DNA from: Aurelia coerulea
Lineage: Eukaryota > Cnidaria > Scyphozoa > Semaeostomeae > Ulmaridae
Direction: 5' to 3'
Assembly: GCA_039566865.1 (NCBI GenBank)
Contig: CM076948.1
Location: 19,541,001 to 19,605,000 of the forward strand
Length of the DNA: 64,000 nt
A program made the translations under genes and the position numbers. Positions within the stretch are counted from its first letter, which is position 1. Each line of letters begins with the position of its first letter. Shown one piece after another: positions 14,101-29,100 of this stretch. Under the pieces are notes generated by a model. It had not been told where the DNA came from. It saw only the letters and a program-made list of their open reading frames with translations, and did no database searches.

Positions 14101-17100
14101 TAGTTATTTTGTCTAGCTGTTGAGCTGCATGACCGTAGTGTTATGTCAGATTATTGGAGAACTAAATTGAAATTTAAATTTAAATCAGTAGTTAAATGGT
14201 TAGCCTGTACATCATCATAATTGTTTTGCTCTTGATATCAATATCGGGGAAGTGGCGACAATAAGGATTTTGTAAAACTTGGGAGATTAAAAATTACTGC
14301 TTTTCTGTGACTTTTTCAGCAAAATTTGACTGACAAACTGTTCAATAAAGTTCTTCAGTTAAAAAGAATATGGAATATGAAAGAACTTCTGCTGGAAAAG
14401 TAACTTCTTTGGTTTAATTGTAATTTTAGCAGTTTATCGATTAACTATCAGATTTTTTTCAATTTTTCTTTGGAACTTTTTGTCAATAATTACATCCAAA
14501 AGAATTCTGTAAATTCCTATTGACTTTAAATAATTTTTCCACCTCTGTATATCTATCATTTTTTTCAAAAGGAATGCGTTACTTTTGATGATGAATTCTT
14601 ACCATCTCACAGAGGAACAAACAAAACATTCATAAGTCGTAAGACTGCAGAGATATAAACAGTATTCATCCACCAAATTAAAAGCCGAAAACAATGGGCA
14701 TGTCCCTGAAACAATAGATACTTTATTTGGCCGTGAGGATCCAGGTGGTTATACGAGAAACAACCGTGCGTAACTGCAACAGAACAAGACGTAAAACGCC
14801 TAAGACATATAAACTCGCGATTGCATGGTTCCATCCCGTTCCGTTACACTACGTTCGTTGTTGCGCGCCTCATTTCGTTCCGTCTTTCACATTCCAGCAG
14901 GAGCCAATTGAAACTAAAAATGAATACCATGCAAAGAAATACCGCTAATTGCTTTCTATCATTTCATGCCAATTTCTTTTTCTTGCAACGAACAATAACA
15001 GTAAAGAACCATAACTGTAGCAAGTCAAACAAGTGGCAATGAAGCAATGAACAAAACAAATATGCATGGACAATGGAAGGAAACACCAATGCTTCCTGAT
15101 AGCAAGCATGCTCCTTCATTGCGCACAAAAAGCAACAATTCAAACTTACGTCATAAGCACACGCTTCTTCAAGAACTGGATCCAGTCGATAATCTAAAGC
15201 AGCTTCTTCTATTCTCATTCGAACGAAATTCAAACAGTCATCTGATAATTTGTCAGCCTATGAAAGAAATTCTGATTTTATTACTGGGCGTCCTAAAAAA
15301 AGCATACGGAATTAATTCCATCCAGCGATGTGAATTTAGCATTAATCAATAGTTAATCTCTTTCAAAATGCTCCTCGGTAGTTAATTTGACCATAGGTAC
15401 CTCGTTTGTTGGTATTGGTACTTTGAGAGCAGAAATATCAATCTTGAAAGCTCAGTCCACCTCCAAAACAGAGCCTTGGCGTTTCGGCCTAAACAAATTC
15501 TTCAAGCACAGTGAATAAATCAACGACGACCTTATAAAATTTGAACAACATTAGGTCATATCATGTTCTGTTTGCTAGAGGTTACTCAAAGTAGTGCAGT
15601 TCTTAATTATTCTTTAATTTCAGTTTAAATTTCGATGTGCTTATAGAATTTGCTGAGGCCAAAAGGCCAAAGCTCTGGTCTGGTCTGGAGAAGGACACAC
15701 ATTTGATCCTTTCGAGATTAAAATTTCTACTCTCAAAGCACCAATATCAACAAACAAGGTACCTATATCCAAGTTAACTAGTGAGCATTTTGAGAGCCTT
15801 TAGCCATTATCAAAGCTAAATTCACATTCACATCATTTGCATGAATTTTGGCATTTGACAGCATGTAACTCGGTTAGTTTTCAACCAAGCCTAGTGGAGA
15901 TTGCATGAACATGTTGTTTTCCTTGTCACCAAACATCCAAGCCGCTAGTGCACTCCGTTCGTTGTTTGTTGCAAATTCTTTGGTATTCTCTCTCTCAAAT
16001 TAGATGCAGGCCTCAATAAAAATATTCTGTGCCTGCAAGCAAATGGCTAGGAAAATGTGCCTGCAATCAAAACACTCTGAATACAGTAAAGGTGCCGGCA
16101 ACTAATTTGTAGTGATATTTTGTGCCTGCGAGCAGCACCGTGGGCTTGCATAAATTAACGAGGCTTGAGTAGATGTCACCTGAAATTTGCGACAACGCAA
16201 AATTGCTAACGGAAAACTCTTCAATTGTATTATTCGCAGGCATTTCCCTGTGACATCTAATTAGAGACTTTAGGTCTAGTAGAATTCATGAGACATACGG
16301 AGAAGCAGAGAAATAAATGATTGATAATTTTATTCTTTTGTTTGAATTGGCTTGGCTCAGCTTAGCAAGCCAAGTATGTTTGGCTTAGCAAGCCGTAAGA
16401 AATGTTTCAGCAAAGTTGCTTATGACGTTACCTTCTTTTGCAGTACTGTGTATAAATTTTGTATTTATGTTATAGTATGTAATGACCATGGGAAGTCGTG
16501 GTCTTTTGCTCCCCAGGGCATCGTTCTCGTAGTATCGTAACGTAGCTTGTAGTTGCCTTGTAGTTGCCTTATGTTTGTTGCTTGTGGTAAAACCAATATT
16601 AAACGACAATATGACAAATGGATAATTTCAGTCAGAAAAATAGCGTAAATGTTGAAAAAACACGACGTTTCAAGCATGTACCTACTCGTTATCAAGTGAT
16701 ATCAAGCACACTTGATAACGAGTACATGTTCGAAATGTCATGTTTTTAACATCTACGTTAGTAGTGGTACCGAAATCAATTATTCATCATATTGTAGTGT
16801 AATCATTAATTTTTGATGCAAGTTTTTAATGGAATATAGACAAAAACATTACCTCAACTTGCTTCTTTAAACATGCCATAACCGCTCCTCTGTTATCTGT
16901 TTCTCCTACTGTTTTGCAAAATTTGTTTACATCTGCGCTACAAAATTCAGCGATGTCTGGATCAAGCCTGAAATCTAAGAACAAAAATAAGATGCTTTAA
17001 GCTGCTGCAATTAGGCTGTTTTAGCCAAGGATATTAGGACTCCCATGTATTGATCAAATATTTATTTATCTGGCTTTGATATTTGTTTTCCTCTTTGTTT

Positions 17101-20100
17101 TGTCTCAACTTGTGTCTTAAATCGGCCTAACCGTTCAGTTGTTTGGTTATTCAAATCAAAGTTCCTTGTATTCCTGTGTGTTAGCACACCTTCACAGAAG
17201 AAAACATTTCAATCCAGCCTATTTAAGACACAAGTTGAGACAAAATAAAGAGGAAAACAAAGATCAAGGCAAGGTAGATAAATATTCAATCAATACATGG
17301 GTGTCCTAACACCCTTGTTTTGACCACTGGTGACTGGTAACAAGGTCACTCATCAAGTTCTAAATCATTTGCTCTTCTAACACTACTGGGTGAGTCAGAA
17401 AAATTTTTAGACATTTAACAGGCTGTGGTCCTCAAACCATTTGACAGACTCCTTTCCTGTAAACTGAGATTACCGGTGTTGGTAACATATCAACTTAGAT
17501 AACGAAATCTAGGTTTTCAAAATTAGTCGTATCATTCTCAAACGACAACGGTTTTATAAAGATGCTTCATCTCAAAATCTTTCAAAATAGGTCTAAATCC
17601 TTGATAAAAGGGGCTGTACAACCCGCGCTCTCTGCGTGGAGCTGCGTGTTAAATCATCGAATGTGTTCATGCTAAACACAACGCAGCTGATAGCAATTTT
17701 GCACATATAATAGTGATACAAAGTATCCGCGACAATCTCGGAAATCGAAGTCTCGGTATGGTAATCGAAGCTCTAGTGGAGGATTTGATTTATTTTTCTA
17801 ACACGGAACATTTGAAGGTTTTTATGGATATCAACAGTTCCCCCCCATTTCATAGACATATAGCAATAAAACACTGCAATGGAATTTACGTAGAAGCTGC
17901 GATGAAGCTGGCCGCCATTAAATCCGAAGGCTTTAATCACGTGCGCGGGTTGTCCCGTACTTTTTGATTGTTCACAACAATCTTGTACAGCTCCAGTGGC
18001 GGACACTTAGGGGGGCGAGGGGGTGGGATCACCCCGCATTGTTGGCAAGAACACAGATCTTTCGTTCAAAAACAATAGAAACAAACATTACTTTTGACTG
18101 AAGCAATAGCTTGGCCCCCCAATATTTGGCAAAATGTCTGCCACTGACAGCCCCTATAAAGTTATTCCTAGCAATTCAGCTTCATGAAAATAGAAAATAA
18201 CGAAAAAGATTGAATGAGAATCCAAAACGTATGCGATCACACAGCTTCCTCTCTACCTAGTAAATGATTGTGGGAGAAGATAGACGTATAGAATTTAGTT
18301 TGATTATGATAGCTGTGGGGCTAAATTGCCAGCAAGTTTGAACAAGGATTTTAAGCCTGTTTTAAAGGATTTCGAGATGAAACACTTCTATAAAATCGCT
18401 AGTAATGTGAGAATGACAGGGCCGATTTTAACAAACTAACATTTTCTTATCTGAGTTGATATGCTAACTATACTACAAGTAACATCAGTTTGCAGCAATC
18501 GGACAAATGGTTTTAGAGCCAAAGGCTTCTAAACATTTTTCTGACCCACCCTGCATAGGGAGAAATCAATTCTGAAAGCCAGTGCATGAAAAAATATTTT
18601 CCTTCCTCCGACCGCAGAGAAATCATACTTAAATTTCCTGCAAGCATTGAAGAAATAAAATGGTCAGCTTTCTTGAAAAGAAGTAAAGTTTTAAAGGTTC
18701 GAAATGACCATTTTTAAAATTGCTATGTCCTTAGTATTTGTCAAATATTAGATCTGAAATAGATTTGAACCCAAACGCAGAAAATGTAATGATAAGGCTC
18801 AGTTAATTTCTTTATTGATCTTATATTTGCTGTTATACTGCAAATATAACTGGTAAACGAGAAGCAATCCAGATTATTTAATTTTGCTTGGATTCATATA
18901 TTACTCTATGCATTGTTTACCAATAAATGAGGATCAGAGCATGAATGAACAGGATGTATTTTGAAGAATTTTCCTGCAGGAATTTATGAAAGGAAAATTT
19001 CCTGCGACCGCCCGGTCACATGGTCGGGTGGGTTTTCATGCCCTGCTGAAAGCACTCAGGAAAAATGGTTCGTTGACCTTTTGCCAATAATTCAAATGTA
19101 ATGTGTCCATGTAAGTATAGAGGCTTTGCAGGGGCCATGCCAATTTCACGTGATATTTCATGCGATCACTTTGGTAAAGGAGCTCACTACGTGGTAAGGA
19201 GTGATCTAAGCAGACTGATGACTTACTTGCGGTTGCACTTTCTGAGCTAAGATTTTAGTTTGCAAGTAAACAGTTAAATTCTGCCAATCACTGCGCGCTC
19301 TTTGAGACTCTTTGAGGCTCTTTGTCAGCATCGAGTCAGCACATTTTGACATGAGTGTATACGCAGCTGTACTTACATGGACACATTGCCTATAAATAAG
19401 TAAATCGATAGAAAGAAGATGTTACCTTTGGAACCTTCTTTTTGCCTTTCGAAAACAATTTCTCTGCATCTGAAAATTGAGAACATTTACTTAGTTAAAG
19501 AACTGATACAAACGAACAAACAAACCAAAAGACAGGTTCAAGAAAAACAAAATTTTCCCGGGCATTGAATTATAGCTTTTTCATATTCGTTACAAACTTT
19601 ACAAAGAGGAACTACTGAAAACACTACAAGCGAACTGTTTTACAACATTACAAGGACAGTACCACTGGGAGCAAAATATCCTGACTGCCCCATAGCATTA
19701 AATAGATAAAATACAACTAACATTACAACTAAATATACAACAACAAAAGACTATCCATAAACGATAATAAATGATAAATATTGGAGCCGGTTTCACAGAA
19801 AGCAACAGAAACCCTAGCCGAGAGAACTACTTAACACACTACGTACGAACTACTTTACAAATTACAAGGACGGTACCACAGGGAGCAAAATATCACGACT
19901 GCCCCATGACATTAAATGGAAAGAATACAACTAACATTACAACTAGCTAAATATACAACTACAAAAGGCCAGACAAAAACGATTCTAACAGATAAATGCT
20001 GGAGCCGGTTTAACACTGGATGTCAGGCGAGCATAAGCAATAATGCTGAGCAACAGAAAGCCGAGAGAACAACAACAACAATAACCGCCGCTGTCACTAC

Positions 20101-23100
20101 TCTCCACCAAGAGTCCCAATTGCCCGAGCAAACGCTATCAGGTTGGAGTTTCATTTAACAGTGATGATGATTTTTAAGATTAACATCTAACTGGAAATGA
20201 ATTGTCATTCGTACTATAAGCCTAACATCAAATGCGAACTGAATCATATCACATGGCATAAAATTCAACAGAACGAAAACAAGTCCTGACTTACTGTGGA
20301 GTCATGTCAACATCATTAGTATGTTCTCTTAAGCAACTTAGAAACTTCGCTGGGTTCTCTTCCATGCAAAATTTCTATCAGAAAGATGAAGAATGATATG
20401 AAATATAATATCCGAAGATGCAAAATGCATGGTGCCAACTTTCATAATGTAGCATAAGTAGAGTAAAATATGTATAACTTACACTTAGCAGATATCACTG
20501 ATAACATTAATTTGTGTAGCCTACGCGTAGACCTATTGTTCCAAAAGCAAACAGGGTCTACAAAACAAAGATCAAGGCTTGCTACAACGGCCGCCTAATC
20601 AAATATTCTAATCACCCATTCAAATAACAAGTGAAACGCATCTCAACAAAGGCTACATCAAGCAAGCTTTTGCTCTTTGTTTCGTAGATCCTTTCTTCAT
20701 TTGGAATAATGGGTATACGCGTAGACTACAATTTTGGTGACTATCACACATTCTTCTGCAAAATATCCTTTGGGTCAGCTACCGGGCGGGTGACTCAATT
20801 GAAATCGTTAAACATCACTCCAATATGATGATATTACAGATTTTTAGATCTTCTTTTGTGCAACTACATCAAAGAGCAAATGAATTTAACAGATTATCGA
20901 TATTTCATACCTTTGGGATAGCGATTATGAAATTGCAGATGTTTTGGGCAATAGTATTTGCAGAAGATCATATTTCATCAGCCAAAAGCTATTTCGTGCA
21001 ATTTTGATATGAATAAATAATGAAAATGAAAAAAAAATGAAAGTTCGAGTCCTAGGTGATGTGAGACTTATGTCAAGGATACAAGCAACCAAGTTAAGTG
21101 ATAGTGAGAGATGAAAACATTGTTGTTAAGTTTTATATAATTGTAAGTGTCATCCAAAGTAGACGAGATGACCTTGTGTCCTTTCCTGCTTTGGATGGCA
21201 CAGTAATATGGCAAGCGGGCTGGCCCGGTTAGCCGAGATCCCGTCTGCTGCCTACCGGGCTAGCCCGGCTAAACGGGCTGAGAGTTGCACATTTTTCTCA
21301 TGTAATTGATTTCTATTGTAATTAGGGTTAAGGTAATTTATTTGGTATTTTTGTATAGTAATAGACCGGGCTGGCCCGGCAAAGCGGGCTGAGAATTCTG
21401 CAACGCATGCGCTATATGAACAGATTATACTATCATGGCGCCAAATAGTTTACAGCCCGGGCTGCATTTCTCCATGTAATCGTTTAGGTCATCTCAAGCC
21501 TCTTGGGAGAGCCAGCCCGCTCAACCGGGCCAGCCCGTTCCATGTAATCAGGCCCTAAGTAGCTTGCAAAAGCACACTGACATAAATTCCAAGCCATTTC
21601 AAGGCTTTACAACATCGCGGGATCTAATTTGGTAAAAATTTTCATGATCTTTATTATAATCGAATTGGAGGATTTTCCACAAAAGTTCATTTTCTTGGGT
21701 CAACATGTCAATATGGGACTTCCAAGTTGAATGCCTAGCCCAGTAGACTTCCAAACCTTACTTTACATATCCCAGAAACTGGATTTATATCACAACACCA
21801 TTTTTACTGAACAACTAAATCTAGCCGCAGTTAACCCTTGTTTGTGATCCTGGCTTCTCTACCTACAAAAAACGATATTTCTACAACTCTTTTGTACTAC
21901 TTTTAGTTTCCAGCAATGAGTTGAAAATAGAAAGTTGCTTTCATCCAAATAATCTGAAGGGTAATGCTACACAAGTTCTCGAGAAAATGATTGGCATGAT
22001 AATTTGTCAATAAATTCTAGGAAGCCCTAAAATTCTTATCAGAGGCCGCAGTAAATTGTACCTTGATCATTGGTTTGCAGACATGAGTCAGCTCATAATC
22101 TAATGATGGATCTTGCACTTCTTCTAGCTGTAAGTAAAAAGAAATTCAAATTACTGGAAAGATTGGGGAGGGAGTTTGCCTGGTCTTACAATAACAGAGG
22201 ACAATTGTGACGCAGAAACATCGTCTTGAAAAATATTGAGGGGCTCGAGCCCATCTACCCATGCTTGCTATGGGCCTGCTTATATATCAACTTAAGGTAC
22301 TGTGAAAGTTCTATTTAGCCCTCCCTCTCTTGTATGCCCCTCTTTAATAGCTCTCTCCCTTCTTCATAAACGTATTTACATAGGCCCCTTTTCTTGCATC
22401 CAATACAAAGGCTTAAAAGGTTTTCCATTTGTTTAGCTACCGGGTGCGCCAAAATAAACTATGCACCTTTGGCAGGCCACAATGAATCGTAAACTGGACC
22501 GATTTTGAAGATTTATCACTTAATCTTTAGCAGAAAGCCTGAATTAGATTCTAGGATTTTTTACAAATTTTTCCGTTTTCATTTTTTAGAGCCACAAGCG
22601 AGTTTCTTAAAATTTTCGTTTTCAAAAACACTGAAAACGATCAAAAAACGTTGATCAAATTTTCTAAAGACTCAGCATGAATGGACAAAGAGAAAACGTT
22701 TTCAGCGTGATTTTGGGATTTGTAAATTGATTATTGTAAACTTCTGCACGAGCGTTATTTCAACGATTGGCCTGTTGCGAAATTATGTAGTAGTTACAAT
22801 AAAGTGCCGCCCCAAAAGCCGTCACAAATAAAAAATGTAACAAGACTTGCTTGCTGGCCCCATAACGCTTCCTCGCTTGTCTTTTTAACCCCCTTGACAC
22901 AGAAACACTACCTGCACCAAAGCATAAATTCAATGACATTACAAAAGAAAAGACATTTCTTTATGTCCTTGAAAATGTTACTACATTTCTCCCAAGATAG
23001 TACGAACTCTCTTACAGCAACTTACAATTAGTTGATTTCTAAATCCCAAATCACCACGAAAACGTTTTCACTTTGTCCATTCATGTCAAATCTTTAGAAA

Positions 23101-26100
23101 GCTTGATCGAAGTTTTTTGATCGTTTTCGATGTTTTCGAAAACGAAAATCTTAAGAAACTCGCTTGTAGCTCTAAAAACTGAAAGCAGAAAAATTTGCAA
23201 AAAATCCTAGAATCTAATTCAGGCTTTCTGCTAAAGATCAAGTCCTAAATCTTCAAAATCGGTCCTGTGTACGATTTATCGTGGCCTGCCAAAAGTGCAT
23301 AGTTTATTTTGGCGCACCCGGTATAAGCAATTTGAATGTAAATTTCCATATGGTTTCAGATTGAAACTGCATTTAATTTGTGCAACTGACTCGCAAAAAA
23401 GTGTGTTGATTAAAAAAATACAACGTAAAAGACAAAAAAAACCATGATTTATAGCCTGATCATTAGCTGTATGAAAAGGCCCGCCATCTATCAGGCACCA
23501 CTCTATTTAAGCTTTCCCCCTGGCCTCTCCAAAATCAAATTAGCATGCCGAGAGCTTGAGAGCGCCTTCACGGTAATGTCAAGTGTACGGCAGTTCTCTG
23601 AACATTTTCTCCGACATTCTGAGAGGAAGATGATTTCCGATATTCGTGATTGGATGAGTGATAGTGGTGGCCATATGCTAAGTATACAAAAAAAATATCG
23701 TAATGGTAATAAAGATTTCTAAAGATATGCAGTATGTTACTAATACAATGCCGTGGGAAGAAAGAGAATTGCTTTTAAAACCAAAACTCGCTGGAGAACT
23801 GACAAAACATGTTTCAGTTGGACACATTGAGCATAGTACAGAATGTCTGAGAGGAGACGATAGATAAGACGTGCTTTGAAATGTTTAACTACGATGCCAA
23901 CAAGTTGTGCGCAAAACATTATCAAGAAGTGGACTCACTTCTACTTTAAAAAGCTCTTTGAAGCACTCTTTGGACAACTTGTTTTCATTTTGTCGCAAGC
24001 ACTCTTCAGCCTGAAAATAAAAATACGGAACATACTTTATACAGCAAAAATCTAACACAATGAAAAGTTAAAACATCTACCATACCAGGAGCGCCAATAT
24101 TGTTCCCACTCTAGTCAGACCTTGATAAATTGTACAAAAGGCCGATTCAAAAGATTTATGATGCAATCCGGTAACTTGTTGTCAATTTTTGGAGGGCTGC
24201 TTCCTGAATTAGAAGCGATTTCTTAATAATCATTGGTTTAGAAACAGCAAACATCGATAAAACATCACCCAAATTTCGTAAATGGTGGATTTTGTCAATT
24301 TGATTCAGGAGCTGTTTTGTAATCATTTCATTTAAGCCCTAGACGCACGAGAATTACAATTCCTTTTGCTCGGCTCCTGAATCAAATAAATAAAATCCGC
24401 CAGAGAGAACTTTAGATTTACCTTTCTTCTTTGGTTATAAGCACATAACTTCTCTTCAAAACCACGTATCGCTTGCACAAGGCGAGAGTTTCCCTACTGG
24501 TTTCGGGGAAACTTTTGCTGCATTGGTTGTTTTGAAATGCCAATCAAACGCAACTGTAACTATTGTATTACAAAATTTGCCCTTGTTCATGCAACCAGGT
24601 TTGAGCAATGGGAGAGATCATAGTTAAGGTAGTAGTGGCAATGACTAGGACGAAAACTATTATCAGTCTTATAAAGCACTACCAGAGCAATGGATGATAC
24701 AGAGCAATTCTGCAAGGGCGTCGATGAAGTGATATTTTTAAACATTGTTGTTAGAAAATTTAGCCTGTGTGCACTCTGTATTCACGGACAAGGTTTAGTC
24801 TAACGCCACTCACTTTCTTGTAGTGTATGCGTTAGCATTTTGAAATATTGATAGCAAAGAAAACATGTTGTTGAAACAGCCAATAAAATAACCCTCCTGG
24901 GAAACGAGGAACCAATCAAATTTAAGAGGAGCTATCATTTGATAAAAGTTGATGCTTTGCTTTATTCATTGCCCGCGCTGGAGCGCGCGAAGCAAGGGCT
25001 TCTAATTGGCTGCAGGCAAGAGATTGTGCATGAAGCTTGATTTTGGTTTTTCATAGAATGAGTCAGCAAGATTCGTCATTAACAATGGCAGCGAATTGGA
25101 GGTCTGGGTCGACGCATTAAGCTTTTGTTCTCACGCACAGTTGAAAATAAACTTTTATTTCCGCTATTTTTGATAACCAATTTGTTCAGTGTTTATTGAT
25201 CAGTGACAGATTTTGATTGTTGAATAGGCCAAAGGAATTAAGATTTTTTGCATCTTTCTTGTGAACAAGAAGAAGTCGGGGGAACTGCGGATTGGCTAAT
25301 GTTAGATAGGCTACATTGCGCGAGAGCCCGAGGTTACATAACATGTTCAGGGTACGGGTATGTGCCGCCCAGATGGGTGGGTTTTGGGCCCAAAATTCCA
25401 GGGCCGAAGCCAGTGGGGAGGCTGGGGCGGAGCGCCCCCCCCCAGGAGCCTCTTTGTCGGAATTTTACTCTACCTGTCGGATTTTTTGTGGCAATTTAGG
25501 CAATTTTATTGGGAGAATGATGCATAGAAGATGAATTTATTGACTTTCAAGGATAAATTCTGACATGAATTTTGAATCTACAGCATATTTTTGCTTGATA
25601 TTCACTAATTTTCAAGGCGCCAACGTTGAAACTGGAAAATAATTCCAAAATTTAGTCATTAAAGGAGCACATCAGTCCTTTCGTGCATGATTCCTAAAAT
25701 TTGGGTTGTTGCTGTTCGTTGTTGTTGATTTTGGCGTCGGAAAATGTTGGTTCTTCGCCCCCCTATGAATTCAAGGCTGGTGTCGGGCCTGCAAAATTTT
25801 CTAAAGAAGGGTTCTGTTTCGGCAGATTTTCTATAAACATAGGTGATGTTTCGCTGAAATTCACAAAAAATTGTTAAAAATGAGCAATTTTCCGCCAAAA
25901 TTCATCACAAAAGTGGATGCTAAGGCAAGTTTCAGTAAAAATCAGAAGAGGGAAGCGTTCTGAAAACCGGGTGGCAGACCCCCGTCCATCCACAAGTCAT
26001 GTAACCCCCCCCCCCCCCGTGGTGAGATGTCGTAATTTTTGCTGAAGAGAAAACGACGCGTTTAGGCCTGTCTGAAACCCAAGCTGTTTCAAGCTGTTTC

Positions 26101-29100
26101 TGGGTACTGGAGGATTCGTGAGTTTCTTTCTGATGTGAGACTTTTTTCTTTCTGTGGTTTTCAGTTGGATAAATTGTACTAATATCTTTTGAAAAGCGCG
26201 GGCATTGGTTAGCAGCAGCTATTACTAGTTTAGGAAATATCATTACAACACAATACTCTGGAAGTCTAAGTACACCATAGCAGACAATAAACAGACGCCA
26301 AGCGAAAATGCCTCTTAAAACTGATATTGAAATGGAATGCTGTCGCACGCACTGCACAAAATTGAGCAGCGCTGCGCAAACTACATCTTTCATTGGGTAT
26401 CGTTTGCGCGCAAGCTAAAGAAAAGATCGATTAAACAGCGTTAAAGCTTTTATCACAGTTCGGCACATTCGAAAAGTCGTCCAATTTCCATAAAATATGT
26501 AAAAACATTGCTGGATCTATACACGTTTGCAGAGTAGGTAAAGGTCTATTGGAAATTTAAAAAAATTGTGCTCAGCAGAGATACATCAGGTTTCTACTGA
26601 GTTCTTTACTTTGCGAATCTGCTATTAAAAATTGGATTGTATTTTAAGGTCGCCATAGGGCAGTGTTTAAAACCTACCTTCGCTTGGCCCTGATGAATAA
26701 ATTTCTTGCACCATTTATCGACGTCTTCTTTACATGCATTTGAGAATTCTGGGTTTTGTACCATAATGTCCTCATGCTGTGATTCAAAATGAAATCGCAC
26801 TGTAATCACAAGGCAAGAGGGATACAAGGCAAAGCAAGGATACGGATACAAGGGTTTTGTAACACTGACAAATGAAGATCGAACGCAGAATGGCCCATAT
26901 AATCATGAGAGAAATTCTACATAAAATCCTATGTGAAATTCTACGACTAGAAAATATTCCATAGTGTAGCGCGTTCTACAGAATTCGACGAATCAAAGTT
27001 AATTACATGCAAAAATCAGTTCAGACTTTCGAAACTAAGAGGCTTATTCGAGGTCTTTGATACTAGAGTGACTTTTGGGAAAAGTTCTAACGAAATTTGA
27101 TCTAACATCGATATACTTCAAAAACTAACACATCAGATTTAAAATTGCATCCATCTTTTGGGAGCATAACCTTCCCATTTCCTGTTATAGTTTACATCCG
27201 CTGTTTCATACTCTCAGGGCAAATTGAAATCTGTTCGAGAAATCCAATGAAACTTTCAATAAAACGGGATGCATGTCATAAGAAGCCCTGACGACTGAAA
27301 TGAAAATTCGTTCAAAATAGCCAATGTTCGAGATAATGGGGGCGGATTCAAGTTGTGTATCACAGAAAGAATATCACCACGGAAGAAATATGAAACGTCA
27401 CGAGAGGTTTCTTGGTTAGGACATAGAGAATCACTTCAACAAAGATTCCTGGTAACTAATGTGTACGCGATATTTGCTCATCATCCCGTGGGAGGGTGGG
27501 AGGTAACTTAAGCTCCCATGATATAGTGTTGTGCTATCAAGAGTATAAACGTACCAAGTGAGAATTTGAGTCTCGTGTATTCATTGGAGACTGGAGCCTT
27601 GAAGAAATATTCAACCAGGCGGATCTAAATGTCTTGGACTTGAACAATCTTAAAATATTAAATTTATCGTGTTATTGTGCCATTTTCAATGCATGAGTGC
27701 ATGATAACGTGGCTAGCAGCGATTGAGAGGCGAAAAAACAATCACGCAGCCTCGTTTTCGTTTGCGCGATATGACGTCATTTCGCTCAAATTGCTTATTT
27801 GAATACGTAAATTCACAAGGAGAAGGCCAAAAATAGTGGAAAAAAGTATCATACATCATTCACAGCAGTATTATCTTGTATTTTATCATCAATCATACCA
27901 ACCCCGGACTTGTCCTTTAAACAATACAATAATATCTATTTTAATTGCCAAATGAGCACAATGATGGTTGGTGGTTGGCCAAATTTTTGATCCAGAAACT
28001 CAAGCAATAATGAGAAGTACTTTATCAATGTTATTCTGATTTTCCTTCGCCATCTGGGATCTTCCTATGTGGTTTTCAAAGCAATCTCCACAGATTTCAA
28101 CAAACATTCTTCCAAGATTTTAGCTTGAAGGTTCTTAGTAGCACCGACCCATACATGCGGGTTTCCATTTCTGTCATATTGGGAAATCCGGTAACGCAGA
28201 ACAAAAATAAATTAATGTTTTTAAATCAACATTACCTCTTCCATCAGCTCTTCCCTCACTTGTTCTTGGCATTCTTCTGATATATATGCACCTTGGTTTT
28301 TGGTAATACTCTCTTTAATTTTTAAGCTCAGACACCTCACAGCATCAAGCCTATGAATAAAAAAGAACAGCTTTAAAAATATATTTCAATCACCTATTGG
28401 GTGAAACGAAAATTTTCGTGAGCTCGATGGTATAGTTGTTCAAAATGTTCAAATAACTCAGTCCCTCCCTCTGTAATTGCGCTCAAGGTCATATGGAAAA
28501 TGTCTGTTGAAAGCATGATCACGATGCTAAGCACGGGATAAATGGGCATGCTGTCATTTTCGAGTGACTAGCCAATTTGTTAGCCAATCAAAATTTGATG
28601 TCTATGCTCAAAACAACATTTGACATTGTTTGGTTGAGGAGAAAAAACTATCCTCCATAAAAAGGCTCAAAAAGGACCCCCCCCCTCGTTTTATAGTCGA
28701 AGCGAAACAAGAACATCATTTCCCCGGTCAATAGTTTCGACGATTAAGGCATGTTTACACTGTACCGGTAGGTTTGATCCACTACAAAGTTGTTACGGTT
28801 CAAGAGGATTTAAATTGCTCGAGAACAATATTTTTCTACAGACAGAAAGAATAAACATGCTACGGATTAGCAAAAGCAGTGAAACGGGAGGCTGATCCAA
28901 TTGACTTTTGTTACGGATCCAAAGTTGTACCAATACAATGTAAACGGGGTCTTAGAAACGCAATAAATATGAACTCACTCTTGACAACGGAAACCCAAAA
29001 AAGTGATGGTGAGCATACTCCCTACACATAATTTAAAGCGAGGCATTCCGGTCTTTATTGATCAATCTAAGTTTATCTCAAAAGTTAGTGTCAAACATTT

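Noticed and set aside
16660..16740. Hairpin read as a rho-independent terminator
   Set aside because: The window is eukaryotic and the structure is a full MITE-type palindrome.
19201..19260. Possible 20-nt microexon between exons 22 and 23
   Set aside because: Its length breaks the frame. Moving the exon 23 acceptor 7 nt upstream resolves the phase without a microexon.
25932..26393. Minus-strand 153-codon ORF
   Set aside because: It runs through a 15-base C-run and repeat-like sequence; no family features and no splice context.
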